From the NCBI RefSeq assembly GCF_006715725.1, contig NZ_VFNU01000001.1, positions 4,712,001 through 4,776,000 of the forward strand: 64,000 nt of DNA, written 5' to 3'. Shown here piece after piece: positions 17,011 to 25,451 of the stretch (the first letter of the stretch is position 1; every line of letters starts with the position of its first letter). The position numbers and the translations under genes were made by a program. This DNA is from Nocardioides sp. SLBN-35 (GTDB taxonomy: Bacteria; Actinomycetota; Actinomycetes; Propionibacteriales; Nocardioidaceae). The notes under the pieces were generated by a model, which worked only from the letters and a program-made list of their open reading frames with translations, was not told the origin of the DNA and made no database searches.

Positions 17011-17033
17011 TTAGTTACAAGGTCCGGCGAGCC

Positions 17034-17336
17034 TCAGTCCTCGTTCGCCTCCGCGAATTGCTCGTGGTTGCGGATGACCTCCGCGATGATCACGTTGAGG
17101 ATCTTCTCGGCGAAGTGCGGGTCGAGCCCCGAGCTCTCCGCCATCGACCGCAGCCGCGCGATCTGGACCGCCTCACGCGCGGGATCGGCCGGCGGCATCG
17201 AGGCGCGCGCCTTGAGCCGGCCCACGGCCTCGGTGCACTTGAACCGTTCCGCCAGCAGGTGCACGAGGGCGGCGTCGAGGTTGTCGATGCTCGACCGGAG
17301 TCGGTGGAGCTCGGCCCGGGCGTCGTCAGCACTCAC
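17034..17336 (-). CDS. Chorismate mutase, AroQ class
   Basis: A 100-residue all-helical chorismate mutase that turns chorismate into prephenate for Phe/Tyr synthesis. The pattern LHRLRSSIDNLDAALVHLLAERF, then VGRLKA, keeps the active-site Arg, Asp and Lys of the AroQ fold. It is a free-standing domain with no signal peptide, so it is cytoplasmic. It lies 13 bases beyond the repeat nest and is divergent from trpB2, which uses the same shikimate-derived supply. Confidence 0.85.
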   Translation of the reverse strand: MSADDARAELHRLRSSIDNLDAALVHLLAERFKCTEAVGRLKARASMPPADPAREAVQIARLRSMAESSGLDPHFAEKILNVIIAEVIRNHEQFAEANED

Positions 17337-17490
17337 ACCCCGAATCCTGCCCTACGCGGCGTGGTCGTTCGAGGCCAGCGTCCGACAGGCGGCACCGCGC
17401 GGCGGAGCTGTCACACGTGGACGGCACCAGCGGACCCGGCCGGCAGGCCTAGGATCCGAGGTCCCGAGAGACCTACCGAGAGGACGCCCC

Positions 17491-18846
17491 ATGAGCGACG
17501 ACCAGGTGATGTACACACTCGAGCCGGACGAGCAGCCGACCCGCTGGTACAACATCGTCGCCGACCTGCCGACGCCTCCCCCGCCGCCGCTGCACCCGGG
17601 TACCCACGAGCCGGTCGGCCCCGACGACCTGGCGCCGCTGTTCCCGCCGGAGCTGATCGCGCAGGAGGTCACCGCGGAGCGGTACGTCGACATCCCGGAG
17701 CCGGTGCTCGACGTCTACCGGCAGTACCGGCCCAGCCCGCTCTACCGAGCCCGCCGCTGGGAGCAGAAGCTCGGCACGAGCGCCCGGATCTACTACAAGT
17801 ACGAGGGCGTCTCGCCGGCCGGCTCGCACAAGGTCAACACGGCCGTGCCGCAGGTCTACTACAACAAGATCAACGGCATCACCCGCCTGACAACGGAGAC
17901 CGGCGCCGGCCAGTGGGGCACGGCGCTCTCCTACGCCAGCGCGCTGTTCGGCGTGACCTGCGAGGTGTGGCAGGTCGGGGCGTCGTACGACACCAAGCCG
18001 CAGCGCCGCACCCTGATCGAGGTCTTCGGTGGCACGGTGCACCGCTCGCCGAGCCGGATGACCGAGTCGGGCAGGGCGTTCCCCGAGGAGCACCCGGGCT
18101 CGCTCGGGATCGCGATCTCCGAGGCGGTCGAGGTCGCGGCGCAGGACCCGGAGGCCAAGTACGCGCTGGGCTCGGTGCTCAACCACGTGCTGCTCCACCA
18201 GACCGTGATCGGCGAGGAGGCGCTGCTCCAGCTGGCCAAGGCCGGCGAGTCCGGGGCCGACCTGGTCGTCGGCTGCGCGGGCGGCGGCTCGAACTTCGCG
18301 GGGCTCGCCTTCCCGTTCCTGCGGGAGAAGCTCGCCGGCAACCAGGCGCCGCGGATCCTCGCGGTCGAGCCGAGCTCGTGCCCGACGCTGACCCGCGGCG
18401 AGTACCGCTACGACTTCGGCGACACCGCCGGCCTCACCCCGCTGATGAAGATGCACACGCTCGGCCACGACTTCGTTCCCTCGACCATCCATGCAGGTGG
18501 CCTGCGCTACCACGGCATGGCGCCGCTGGTCTCGCACGCCGTCAACGAGGGCCTGATCGACGCGGCCGCCCTGCACCAGAGCGAGTGCTTCGAGGCCGCG
18601 GTCGAGTTCGCCCGCACCCAGGGCATCGTCCCGGCACCCGAGTCGTCCCACGCCCTGGCCCAGGTACGACGCGAGGCGCTCGCCGCGACCGAGGCCGGGA
18701 CGTCGCCGGTGATCGTGGTCGGCCTGTCCGGGCACGGGCTGCTCGAGCTCGGCGCGTACGAGAGCTTCCTCAGCGGCAGGCTCGAGGACGACCCGCTGTC
18801 GGACCAGGCGCTGACCGAGGCGCTGGCGAACGTCCCGGTGGTCTGA
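17491..18846 (+). CDS. trpB: Tryptophan synthase beta-like protein, TrpB2 type
   Basis: A 451-residue PLP enzyme, longer than TrpB1 (about 400) and with the TrpB2 signature N-terminus (RWYNIVADLPTPPPPPLHP). The PLP lysine is Lys114 in AGSHKVNTA, and the phosphate-binding loop is CAGGGSNFAG. TrpB2 proteins make tryptophan from indole and serine, often without TrpA. No trpA is nearby, so it may salvage indole. ATG 17491 follows GAGAGGAC. A longer open frame upstream runs through the IS copy and is not used. Confidence 0.9.
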   Translation: MSDDQVMYTLEPDEQPTRWYNIVADLPTPPPPPLHPGTHEPVGPDDLAPLFPPELIAQEVTAERYVDIPEPVLDVYRQYRPSPLYRARRWEQKLGTSARIYYKYEGVSPAGSHKVNTAVPQVYYNKINGITRLTTETGAGQWGTALSYASALFGVTCEVWQVGASYDTKPQRRTLIEVFGGTVHRSPSRMTESGRAFPEEHPGSLGIAISEAVEVAAQDPEAKYALGSVLNHVLLHQTVIGEEALLQLAKAGESGADLVVGCAGGGSNFAGLAFPFLREKLAGNQAPRILAVEPSSCPTLTRGEYRYDFGDTAGLTPLMKMHTLGHDFVPSTIHAGGLRYHGMAPLVSHAVNEGLIDAAALHQSECFEAAVEFARTQGIVPAPESSHALAQVRREALAATEAGTSPVIVVGLSGHGLLELGAYESFLSGRLEDDPLSDQALTEALANVPVV

Positions 18847-18849
18847 GTC

Positions 18850-19332
18850 GTGGGCGTCCACGTCCGACCGGCCACGCCTGCGGACGTGGACGCCGTGGTG
18901 GCGGTCGGCCACGCCACGTGGCCGGCCGTCTACACCCCGATCGCCGGCGAGGAGTACGTCCGTCGCGGCTTGGCCGAGTGGTGGTCGCCCGAGGGCACCG
19001 CGCAGGCGATCGCCGCCGGGCGGGTGCTCGTGTCCGAGTCCGACGGACACGTGACCGGCGTGGCGACGTACTCCCTCGACGGCGACGTCGTCGACCTCTG
19101 GAAGCTGTACGTCGTGCCCTCGGCGCAGGGCACCGGTGCGGGCGCCGCGCTGCTCGATGCGGTCGTGTCCGGCCCCGGCGCCGGGGCGAGCGCGATCCGG
19201 CTCGCGCACCTGGCCGGCAACGACCGGGCCCGTGCGTTCTACGAGCACCACGGGTTCAGCGAGACCCACCGCACCGCCGGCGAGCTCGGCGGTCCCGACA
19301 GCGTGTGGATGCGGCTACCGCTGCGGAAATGA
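18850..19332 (+). CDS. GNAT-family N-acetyltransferase
   Basis: A 160-residue single GNAT domain. Motif A is clear (LYVVPSAQGTGAGAALLDAV), with the N-terminal VRPATPADVDAVVAV and the C-terminal ARAFYEHHGFSE. The protein substrate or small-molecule acceptor cannot be told. The GTG start lies 3 bases after the trpB2 stop, so the two are probably co-transcribed. Confidence 0.88.
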   Translation: MGVHVRPATPADVDAVVAVGHATWPAVYTPIAGEEYVRRGLAEWWSPEGTAQAIAAGRVLVSESDGHVTGVATYSLDGDVVDLWKLYVVPSAQGTGAGAALLDAVVSGPGAGASAIRLAHLAGNDRARAFYEHHGFSETHRTAGELGGPDSVWMRLPLRK

Positions 19333-19426
19333 CGTGTGCAACGCATTTCCGGGCACCTAGCCTCGTGCGCCGGTCCGCACCCTGCGGACCCATGACACGA
19401 GAAGGGCCACGACGCAGGACACCACG

Positions 19427-20608
19427 ATGGACAAGATCACCCCGAAGCTCCTCAGCTGGGCTTCGATCCTCGAGCAGGGCACCCGCGACCAGGCGGTGAC
19501 GACGGCGAGCATGCCGTTCATCCACCCCCACCTCGCACTGATGCCCGACGCTCACCTGGGCCTGGGCGCGACGGTGGGCTCGGTCATCCCGACCCTCGGC
19601 GCGATCATCCCGGCCGCGGTCGGCGTCGACATCGGCTGCGGCATGATCGCCGTGCGCACCCGGTTCACCACCGACCAGCTGCCCGCCGACCGCCGCGTGC
19701 TGCGGGAGGCCATCGAGCGGGCGGTCCCGCTCTCGGCCGGCGCCGCCAACCGCACGATCAGCAGGGACCACACCGAGCGCCGGCTCGCCGAGCTCACCGC
19801 GCTGGCCGAGCAGGCGGGCTTCGAGCCCGGCCGGTACGCGAAGCAGTGGGAGCTGCAGCTGGGCACGCTCGGGTCCGGCAACCACTTCATCGAGGTGACC
19901 GCCGACGAGGAGCAGCGGGTCTGGCTGTTCCTCCACTCGGGGTCGCGGGGCGTCGGCAACAAGATCGCGCAGAAGCACATCAAGGTCGCCCGCGACCTGT
20001 GCGCGAAGTGGTGGATCGAGCTGCCCGACAAGGATCTCGCCTACCTCGCCGAGGGCACCGACGAGTTCTGGGCCTACATCCGTGAGATGCGGTGGGCGCA
20101 GCGCTACGCCCTGCTCAACCGCGAGGAGATGATGGACCGGGTGGTCCGGCAGTTCGCGGAGTGGGTGGGCCTCGGCTCCGCCGACGACGTCGAGCGGGTC
20201 GAGGAGATCAACTGCCACCACAACTACACCGAGCAGGAGCGCCACTTCGGGCGCGACGTGTGGCTGTCCCGGAAGGGTGCGATCAACGCGGAGGAGGGCC
20301 GGCCCGGCCTGATCCCGGGGTCGATGGGGACGGCGTCGTACGTCGTCAGCGGGCTCGGGAACCCGGTCGCCCTCAACTCGGCTCCGCACGGTGCCGGGCG
20401 GGAGTACTCCCGGTCGAAGGCCCGCCGGACCTTCACCCGCGACCAGCTGCGGGAGGCGATGGCGGGCATCGAGTACCGCGACACCGACGCGTTCATCGAC
20501 GAGATCCCGGCGGCGTACAAGGACATCGACCGGGTGATGGCCGACGCCGCCGACCTCGTCGAGGTCCGGCACGTGCTGCGCCAGATCGTCAACGTGAAGG
20601 GCGACTGA
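19427..20608 (+). CDS. rtcB: RtcB-type RNA-splicing ligase
   Basis: A 393-residue RtcB that joins 3'-phosphate or 2',3'-cyclic phosphate RNA ends to 5'-OH ends, using GTP and Mn2+. Metal ligands lie in MPDAHLGLG, GVDIGCGM, LGSGNHFIE and HSGSRGVG. The guanylylated His is in NSAPHGAGR. Its length is typical of the short bacterial RtcB2-like group. No archease or rtcA is adjacent; a small HD protein follows 57 bases later. RBS is likely in GCAGGACACCACG. Confidence 0.93.
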   Translation: MDKITPKLLSWASILEQGTRDQAVTTASMPFIHPHLALMPDAHLGLGATVGSVIPTLGAIIPAAVGVDIGCGMIAVRTRFTTDQLPADRRVLREAIERAVPLSAGAANRTISRDHTERRLAELTALAEQAGFEPGRYAKQWELQLGTLGSGNHFIEVTADEEQRVWLFLHSGSRGVGNKIAQKHIKVARDLCAKWWIELPDKDLAYLAEGTDEFWAYIREMRWAQRYALLNREEMMDRVVRQFAEWVGLGSADDVERVEEINCHHNYTEQERHFGRDVWLSRKGAINAEEGRPGLIPGSMGTASYVVSGLGNPVALNSAPHGAGREYSRSKARRTFTRDQLREAMAGIEYRDTDAFIDEIPAAYKDIDRVMADAADLVEVRHVLRQIVNVKGD

Positions 20609-20665
20609 GCACCCGATGCGGGGGTGCCGGTGACAGCGGCCGGGGCGGTCGGTTTGAATGTCCGG

Positions 20666-21283
20666 ATGGAGGACGACCATCCCGACGTGACCGACCTGCC
20701 CTGGCCGCTGACCGGTGCCGACGCCCTGCGCGACGAGCTGCTGGCGGCCTACGGCGACCCGAGCCGCGGGCACCACGGCACCCGCCACCTCGCCGAGGTG
20801 CTGCAGCGACTCGGTGAGCTGGCCGCCGCCGGCGCGGCGTACGACCGCACGCCGGTGCTGTTGGCGGCGTGGTTCCACGACGCCGTGTACGACGGCGAGC
20901 GCGACGCCGAGGAGCGCTCGGCCACCTGGGCCGAGGACGCGCTGCCCGCCCACACCGACGACGCGACCGTGGCCGAAGTGGCCCGGCTGGTGCGGCTCAC
21001 CGAGCACCACCGCCCCGAGCCCGACGACGCCAACGGGTGCGCCCTCTCGGACGCCGACCTGTCCATCCTCGCCGCCGCGCAGGAGCGCTACGACGAGTAC
21101 GTCGCCGCAGTCCGCTCGGAGTACGCCCACCTCGACGACGACGTGTTCGCCGCCGGCCGGGCCGAGGTGCTGCGGGCGCTGACCGACACCCCGACGCTGT
21201 TCCGCACGGCACACGGGCGCAGGCAATGGGAGCAGACCGCGCGGGCCAACGTCGCGCGCGAGCTCGCCGGGCTGCCGGCCTAG
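20666..21283 (+). CDS. HD-domain phosphohydrolase-like protein
   Basis: A 205-residue helical protein with HD-superfamily motifs: GHHGTRHLAEVL gives the first His, and AAWFHDAVYDG the His-Asp pair. Similar proteins are annotated as predicted metal-dependent HD hydrolases. Substrate is unknown. ATG 20666 starts at the family's usual point. A GTG at 20624 would add 14 residues; neither start has a strong RBS. It follows rtcB in the same direction. Confidence 0.72.
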   Translation: MEDDHPDVTDLPWPLTGADALRDELLAAYGDPSRGHHGTRHLAEVLQRLGELAAAGAAYDRTPVLLAAWFHDAVYDGERDAEERSATWAEDALPAHTDDATVAEVARLVRLTEHHRPEPDDANGCALSDADLSILAAAQERYDEYVAAVRSEYAHLDDDVFAAGRAEVLRALTDTPTLFRTAHGRRQWEQTARANVARELAGLPA

Positions 21284-21290
21284 TGTCCCG

Positions 21291-22037
21291 CTAGCGGCCG
21301 AGCTCGGCGCGGACCACGTCCGCCACCCGGCGCAACGCCGCCAGCCGGTCGCGCTGCTCGTCGACCCAGCCGATCACCTCCTCCTTCATCGCGAGGAGCC
21401 GGTCGACGATCGCGACCAGCCGGCGGGCGTCGTCGACGAGGTCCGCCACGGCGTCGAGCCCGTGCAGCGCCACGTCGGCCGTGAAGACGGCCCACCCGGC
21501 CGGGCCCGCGGCCCGGGCGAGCAGCCGGGTCGCCAGGCGGGTGCCCTTCTCGACCAGCTCCACGACCAGTCGTTCGACCTCGACGGTCAGCCGCTCGGCG
21601 AAGCGGGCGACCTCCTCGAAGACCGGGACGCCCAGCCGCAGCAGCTCGCCGCCGGCGCGGGCCGCGGCCGCGTGCCGCCCCACCCGGAGCAGGTACGACG
21701 CCGCCGCGTCGCCCTCCCAGCGCGGGTCCACGGCGAGCGCTAGCCGGGCGGTGGAGCCGGCGTAGCGGGCGAGCGCCGCGTCGACGTACCCGATCGCCGC
21801 GGCGTTCTGCCGGATCCGGCGGTGATCGCCGGTCAGCGGCAGCACCACCAGCTCCTGCAGGCTCTCCTCCGGCAGCCGGCGCAACCCCAGGCCGAGGTCG
21901 TTGAGGACGTCGATGCCCGTGTTGACCGTGTCGCGGACCCGGTCGAAGCCGCGGTCCAGGGCTCGGAACTCCGCGTCGTGGCGCAGCCGCTCGGGACCCA
22001 GCGCGGGCTCCGGCAGGGCCAGCGGGTCGGCCGTCAT
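21291..22037 (-). CDS. Helical protein of unknown function (possible WXG/ESX-type)
   Basis: A 248-residue, Ala/Arg/Leu-rich, mostly helical protein with no signal peptide. The segment DPRWEGDAAASYLLRVGRHAA resembles the helix-WxG-helix turn of WXG100-like proteins, and the region LVVELVEKGTRLATRLLARA is amphipathic. It is coupled to the upstream small gene by an ATGA overlap. No EccC-type ATPase is near, so an ESX role is only a suggestion. Confidence 0.55.
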   Translation of the reverse strand: MTADPLALPEPALGPERLRHDAEFRALDRGFDRVRDTVNTGIDVLNDLGLGLRRLPEESLQELVVLPLTGDHRRIRQNAAAIGYVDAALARYAGSTARLALAVDPRWEGDAAASYLLRVGRHAAAARAGGELLRLGVPVFEEVARFAERLTVEVERLVVELVEKGTRLATRLLARAAGPAGWAVFTADVALHGLDAVADLVDDARRLVAIVDRLLAMKEEVIGWVDEQRDRLAALRRVADVVRAELGR

Positions 22038-22348
22038 CACGCCGCCACGGGCAGCAGGCCGACCACGCCGTCGTCGACCGCCCCGAGGTCGCGGCGGGTC
22101 GAGGCGACACCGTGCCGCAGGTCGGCCCAGTCGTCGAGCGCGAGGGACCGCAGGTCGCCGAAACCGTCGGCGAGCAGGTCCATCAGCTCGGCCAGCGGAC
22201 GCAGCAGGCACAGCGGGCTGGGCTCGAAGCCGGCCCGCTGGCACACCCAGCGCCCGGCGTACGACGTCAGCTCGGCGGCCTGGCCCGCGAGCTCGGCCAT
22301 CTCGTCGTCGAGCCGGTCGAGGTCGGCCCACACGGCGGACAGGGTCAT
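22037..22348 (-). CDS. Small helical hypothetical protein
   Basis: A 103-residue protein, first gene of a two-gene unit with the 248-residue protein. ATG 22348 follows GAGGGGACC. The first half (LDRLDDEMAELAGQAAELT) has the heptad pattern of a helical hairpin. Two Cys occur (WVCQRAGF, PLCLLRP). I recognise no family. The pair may act as partners, because many WXG-like proteins work as coupled dimers; that is a guess from layout. Confidence 0.55.
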   Translation of the reverse strand: MTLSAVWADLDRLDDEMAELAGQAAELTSYAGRWVCQRAGFEPSPLCLLRPLAELMDLLADGFGDLRSLALDDWADLRHGVASTRRDLGAVDDGVVGLLPVAA

Positions 22349-22442
22349 GGCGGTCCCCTCTCGGTGGCTCCCGCGGTTCGGGAGCGGTGCCGGCTGCGAT
22401 GCCCCGCCGGGGTGCGTCACCAAACCTGCGCACAATGGACCT

Positions 22443-22805
22443 GTGGACGACAGCGTGATCTTCCGTGCCCGAGCGCAGGTGCTGGCCGACCTGCAGGCCC
22501 GTGCCCTCGGTACGCCGGACTCCGTGACCCTGCTCGAGGAGGCCTGCTCGGAGCGCCGCTGGTGGCTCGAGCAATGGCCCGAGGGAGCGGCGTTCATCGC
22601 CGGCCTGGTCGCCCAGGACGTGCAGGACGGGCTCGCCGACCGGTTCGGCCGACAGGCCCGCGAGGGCCTGTGGCCGCTGTGCACGACCTGCGACGACGGG
22701 CCGGTCCACGCACTGCACATCGAGCCCGACCTCGGCGGGCCGGACCCGACCTGGGTCTGCGAGGAGTCCGGGGTGGAGGTCGCGCCGCTCGGCGGGCTCT
22801 CCTGA
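22443..22805 (+). CDS. Hypothetical protein with C-terminal cysteine pairs
   Basis: A 120-residue protein from a GTG start. The N-terminal half is helical and acidic (LADLQARALGTPDSVTLLEEA). The C-terminal half has CTTCDD and a later WVCEES, possibly a small metal- or disulfide-bound fold. No family recognised. It is divergent from the helical pair and convergent with the GntR gene, with no gap between stops. Confidence 0.6.
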   Translation: MDDSVIFRARAQVLADLQARALGTPDSVTLLEEACSERRWWLEQWPEGAAFIAGLVAQDVQDGLADRFGRQAREGLWPLCTTCDDGPVHALHIEPDLGGPDPTWVCEESGVEVAPLGGLS

Positions 22806-23495
22806 TCAGCCGCCCAGCAGCAGGCTGACCGCGTGGTGGTCGCCGCGGTAGACCGTGCGCGACACCTCGACGACGACCTCCTCCGCACACGCCCGGCGGT
22901 CGTGGCGCAGCACCGGCGCGCCACCCGGCACCTCCAGCAGAGCCGCCTCCTCCTCGCCCGCGGCGCACGCGGCGAGCACGTCCTCCGACCACGTCGGCCG
23001 CAGGCCGCGCGCCCCGAGGTCGTCGTACAGGCTGCCGGGCAGGGACTCGACCAGCCCGGGCACCCGCCGCTCGACGAGGTACGTCTCGGACAGGCATACC
23101 GGGCGGCCGTCGGCCATCCGCAGCCGCCGCCAGCGCACCAGCGGCGCGCCGACGCCCACCTGCAGCGCGGCCGCGAGCCCGTCGCCGGCGGGGATCCGCT
23201 CGGCGACCAGGGTCCGGGTCTCGGCGACCATGCCGCGGCGGGTCATCTCTTCGGAGAAGCCGAGCACGCCGGTCGCCGTACGACGGGGCGCGGCGACGAA
23301 CGTCCCCCGACCGGGCACCCGCTCCAGCACGCCCTCCCCGACCAGCGCGTCGAGGGCCTGGCGCACCGTCATCCGCGCGACGCCGAAGCGGTCGACCAGG
23401 TCACGCTCGGACGGTGCGGCCGTGCCGGGCGCGCTGCCGGCGACCAGGTCGCGGACGTACTCGCGGATCGTCACGTGCTTGAGAGAGCGGCTCAT
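22806..23495 (-). CDS. GntR-family (HutC/UTRA type) transcriptional regulator
   Basis: A 229-residue regulator. The N-terminal winged helix is clear (PSERDLVDRFGVARMTVRQAL, then GVLERVPGRGTFVA), followed by a UTRA effector domain (VCLSETYLVERRVPGL; VEVSRTVYRGDHHAVSL). ATG 23495 is chosen because it begins the family domain and follows GGGGGG. The UTRA domain senses a small molecule, often a sugar phosphate, but no sugar genes are beside it. It is divergent from the AlkB-like gene. Confidence 0.88.
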   Translation of the reverse strand: MSRSLKHVTIREYVRDLVAGSAPGTAAPSERDLVDRFGVARMTVRQALDALVGEGVLERVPGRGTFVAAPRRTATGVLGFSEEMTRRGMVAETRTLVAERIPAGDGLAAALQVGVGAPLVRWRRLRMADGRPVCLSETYLVERRVPGLVESLPGSLYDDLGARGLRPTWSEDVLAACAAGEEEAALLEVPGGAPVLRHDRRACAEEVVVEVSRTVYRGDHHAVSLLLGG

Positions 23496-23589
23496 CGACC
23501 CCCCTGGTGCCGGCGCGCTGGGTGTCGACAGTAGGGACGTGACCGGGACAGCGTCCCGGGAACAGGCGGAATTTTGCCGAGCGCGGCAT

Positions 23590-23605
23590 GCGAACACCTG
23601 TTCGA
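23590..23605. promoter_or_regulatory. LexA (SOS) box
   Basis: CGAACACCTGTTCGA at 23591-23605 matches the actinobacterial LexA consensus TCGAACAnnTGTTCGA at all defined positions but the first. It lies 21 bp before the ATG of the AlkB-like gene, where LexA would block transcription until DNA damage. Confidence 0.85.
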
Positions 23606-23625
23606 CTCCGGGTTATCATCGGTCC

Positions 23626-24243
23626 ATGACGGTCGACTTCCAGACCAGCCTGTTCGACGCCGCGGCGAGCGAGGTCACCACCGAGCGGCGCGTGCTCAGC
23701 GCCGGCGCCTGGGTCGACGTCGCCCGCGACTGGCTGCCCGACGCCGACGACGTGTTCGCCACCCTGGTCCGCGACGTGCCGTGGCGTGCCGAGCGGCGAG
23801 CGATGTACGACCGGGTGGTCGACGTGCCCCGCCTGGTGTTCACCTACATGATCGGCGACGAGCTCCCCCACCCGGCGCTCGCCGATGCCCGCGAGCGACT
23901 GACACAGCGGTACGCCGCCGAGCTCGGCGAGCCGTTCCGCACCGCCGGCTGCTGCTACTACCGCGACGGGCGCGACAGCGTCGCCTGGCACGGCGACACC
24001 ATCGGGCGTGGCTCCATCGACGACACCATGGTCGCGATCGTCTCGGTCGGCGACCCGCGCCGACTGCACCTGCGCCCGCGCGACCCCGAGCGGCGCGACG
24101 AGGCGTTCGCCGTCGAGATGGGCCATGGCGACCTGGTCGTGATGGGCGGCTCGTGCCAGCGCACCTGGGAGCACGCCGTACCGAAGGTCGCCACTGCCGG
24201 ACCGCGGATCTCCGTGCAGTTCCGGCCACTCAACGTCTTCTAG
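23626..24243 (+). CDS. AlkB-like alpha-ketoglutarate-dependent dioxygenase, SOS-regulated
   Basis: A 205-residue Fe(II)/2-oxoglutarate oxygenase. Iron ligands fall in VAWHGDTIG (HxD) and in TWEHAVPKV (distal His). The 2-oxoglutarate arginine is in GPRISVQFR. It resembles the bacterial AlkB homologues that repair alkylated bases by oxidative demethylation. The LexA box just upstream places it in the SOS response. ATG 23626 begins the conserved N-terminus. Its stop overlaps the stop of the convergent VOC gene. Confidence 0.85.
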   Translation: MTVDFQTSLFDAAASEVTTERRVLSAGAWVDVARDWLPDADDVFATLVRDVPWRAERRAMYDRVVDVPRLVFTYMIGDELPHPALADARERLTQRYAAELGEPFRTAGCCYYRDGRDSVAWHGDTIGRGSIDDTMVAIVSVGDPRRLHLRPRDPERRDEAFAVEMGHGDLVVMGGSCQRTWEHAVPKVATAGPRISVQFRPLNVF

Positions 24244-24635
24244 GTATTCGTGAGCTCGCCCTGCGAGCGCACCACGCAGAACTCGTTGCCCTCCGGGTCG
24301 GCGAAGGTCATCCACCCGCTGCCCGGGCCGCGGATGCCGCGGTGGTCGGCGACCTCCACGGCGCCGTACGCCAACAGCCGCTCGATCTCCTCGTCGCGGG
24401 TGCCGGTGCGCGGGCGCAGGTCGAAGTGCATCCGGTTCTTGCCGGTCTTCGGCTCGGGGACCTCGATGAACAGCACCTGGTGGCCGGTCTCGGGGTCGAT
24501 GATCATGCACTCCTCGTGCCCAGGCTCGTTGGGGTCGCCGGGCAGGTCGGTGTAGCCGAGGACCGGCTTCCACCACTCCGAGAGCTCGTAGGCGTTGGCG
24601 CAGTCGATGGTGGTGTGGGAGATGTACGACGTCAC
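24240..24635 (-). CDS. VOC-family (glyoxalase/bleomycin-resistance fold) protein
   Basis: A 131-residue protein made of two beta-alpha-beta-beta-beta modules: SHTTIDCANAYELSEWWKPVLGYT and, later, MHFDLRPRTG, ending with WMTFADPEGNEFCVV. Typical VOC metal positions are present (His near the start, Glu in GNEF). Such proteins are often lyases or resistance proteins; the substrate cannot be told. The GTG start at 24635 gives the family's usual N-terminus. Confidence 0.85.
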   Translation of the reverse strand: MTSYISHTTIDCANAYELSEWWKPVLGYTDLPGDPNEPGHEECMIIDPETGHQVLFIEVPEPKTGKNRMHFDLRPRTGTRDEEIERLLAYGAVEVADHRGIRGPGSGWMTFADPEGNEFCVVRSQGELTNT

Positions 24636-24681
24636 GCACCCACCCTCGCCGGGACCCGCCGCGCGGGCAAACGGGTTTCGG

Positions 24682-25449
24682 TCAGGGCGTGATCGAGGCC
24701 GACGGGGTGACGCTCGCGGACGGCGTCGGGGTCGGCGTCGGGGTGGTCGGCTCGGTCGGCGTGGGCGTCTCGGTCGGCGTCGAGGTGTCGACGGGCGTCG
24801 CCGGGTCCGTGCCCTGCGTCGGTACGACGGTCGCGGTCTCGCTCGGGGTCGGCGTCGGCGTCGGGGTCTCCTCGGCCGGCAGCTCCTGCTGCTGCTTGTC
24901 CTTGCCTGTGTCGTCGCCGCCGCCGAACACGCCACCGATGGAGGTGTGGTCCTTGCCGTCGGTGCCGCCGGTGATGGTCGAGACGCTCTTGCCGGCGATC
25001 AGCTCGACCACGCTGATCGCGACGACCGCGATCAGGAAGACCATGCCGGCCAGCAGCGCGAGTCGCTTCCACGGCAGCGCCGCCCAGCGGTTGCCGCCCG
25101 GAGCCGGGGCGGTGCCGTCGGAGCCGTCAGGCTCGTCGGGTTCGGCCGCGTCGACGGCGTCGAGCACCTCGGTCGCCTCGACGTGCCGGTGGGCGCGGGC
25201 CGCCTCACGCTCCAGCGCCGCGGCCTGCACCTCGGCGACCCGGCGCCGGCTGGTCTCGATCCCCTGTTTGTAGAGGGCCGAGCTGACCGTCGCGATGACG
25301 CTGCCGAGGGCAGCGCCGATCAGGGTCCCGGCGGCACCGAGGGTCGACAGCAGGACGGCGACCGTGACGGCCGCACCGGCGCCCGCGAAGGTGGCGGGCC
25401 AGTCGATGCTCGGCCCGCGTCGTACCCGCTCCTCGGTGTCGCCCGCCAC
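24682..25449 (-). CDS. Membrane protein with Thr-Pro-rich C-terminal tail
   Basis: A 255-residue protein. Residues about 15-45 form a Gly/Ala-rich hydrophobic segment (FAGAGAAVTVAVLLSTLGAA), followed by a charged helical stretch, then a second membrane helix (LALLAGMVFLIAVVAISVVEL). The C-terminal third is low-complexity Thr/Pro/Ser (TPTPTPSETATVVPTQ), probably outside the membrane. GTG 25449 lies 3 bases after the cysQ stop, so it is likely translated from the same mRNA. Function is unknown. Confidence 0.65.
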   Translation of the reverse strand: MAGDTEERVRRGPSIDWPATFAGAGAAVTVAVLLSTLGAAGTLIGAALGSVIATVSSALYKQGIETSRRRVAEVQAAALEREAARAHRHVEATEVLDAVDAAEPDEPDGSDGTAPAPGGNRWAALPWKRLALLAGMVFLIAVVAISVVELIAGKSVSTITGGTDGKDHTSIGGVFGGGDDTGKDKQQQELPAEETPTPTPTPSETATVVPTQGTDPATPVDTSTPTETPTPTEPTTPTPTPTPSASVTPSASITP

Positions 25450-25451
25450 CG

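Larger units (their letters stand above)
14872..17021. repeat. MITE-like element with 18-bp terminal inverted repeats, split by two IS copies
   Basis: Removing both IS copies and one copy of each target duplication rebuilds a 196-bp element (14872-14882, 15860-16036, 17014-17021). Its ends are CTTGTAACTAAGTGTTAC and the exact inverse GTAACACTTAGTTACAAG. It has no room for a transposase and contains a further 30-bp inverted repeat inside. I see no clear target duplication of its own. It sits at the 3' end of the cat operon. Confidence 0.75.

Noticed and set aside
16450..17490. N-terminal extension of TrpB2 running back into IS copy 2
   Set aside because: The frame is open by chance. ATG 17491 has an RBS and begins the TrpB2 family N-terminus, and the extension would cross the IS end.
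19256..21226. 656-codon minus-strand frame opposite rtcB and the HD gene
   Set aside because: It is antisense to RtcB motifs and shows no domain pattern.
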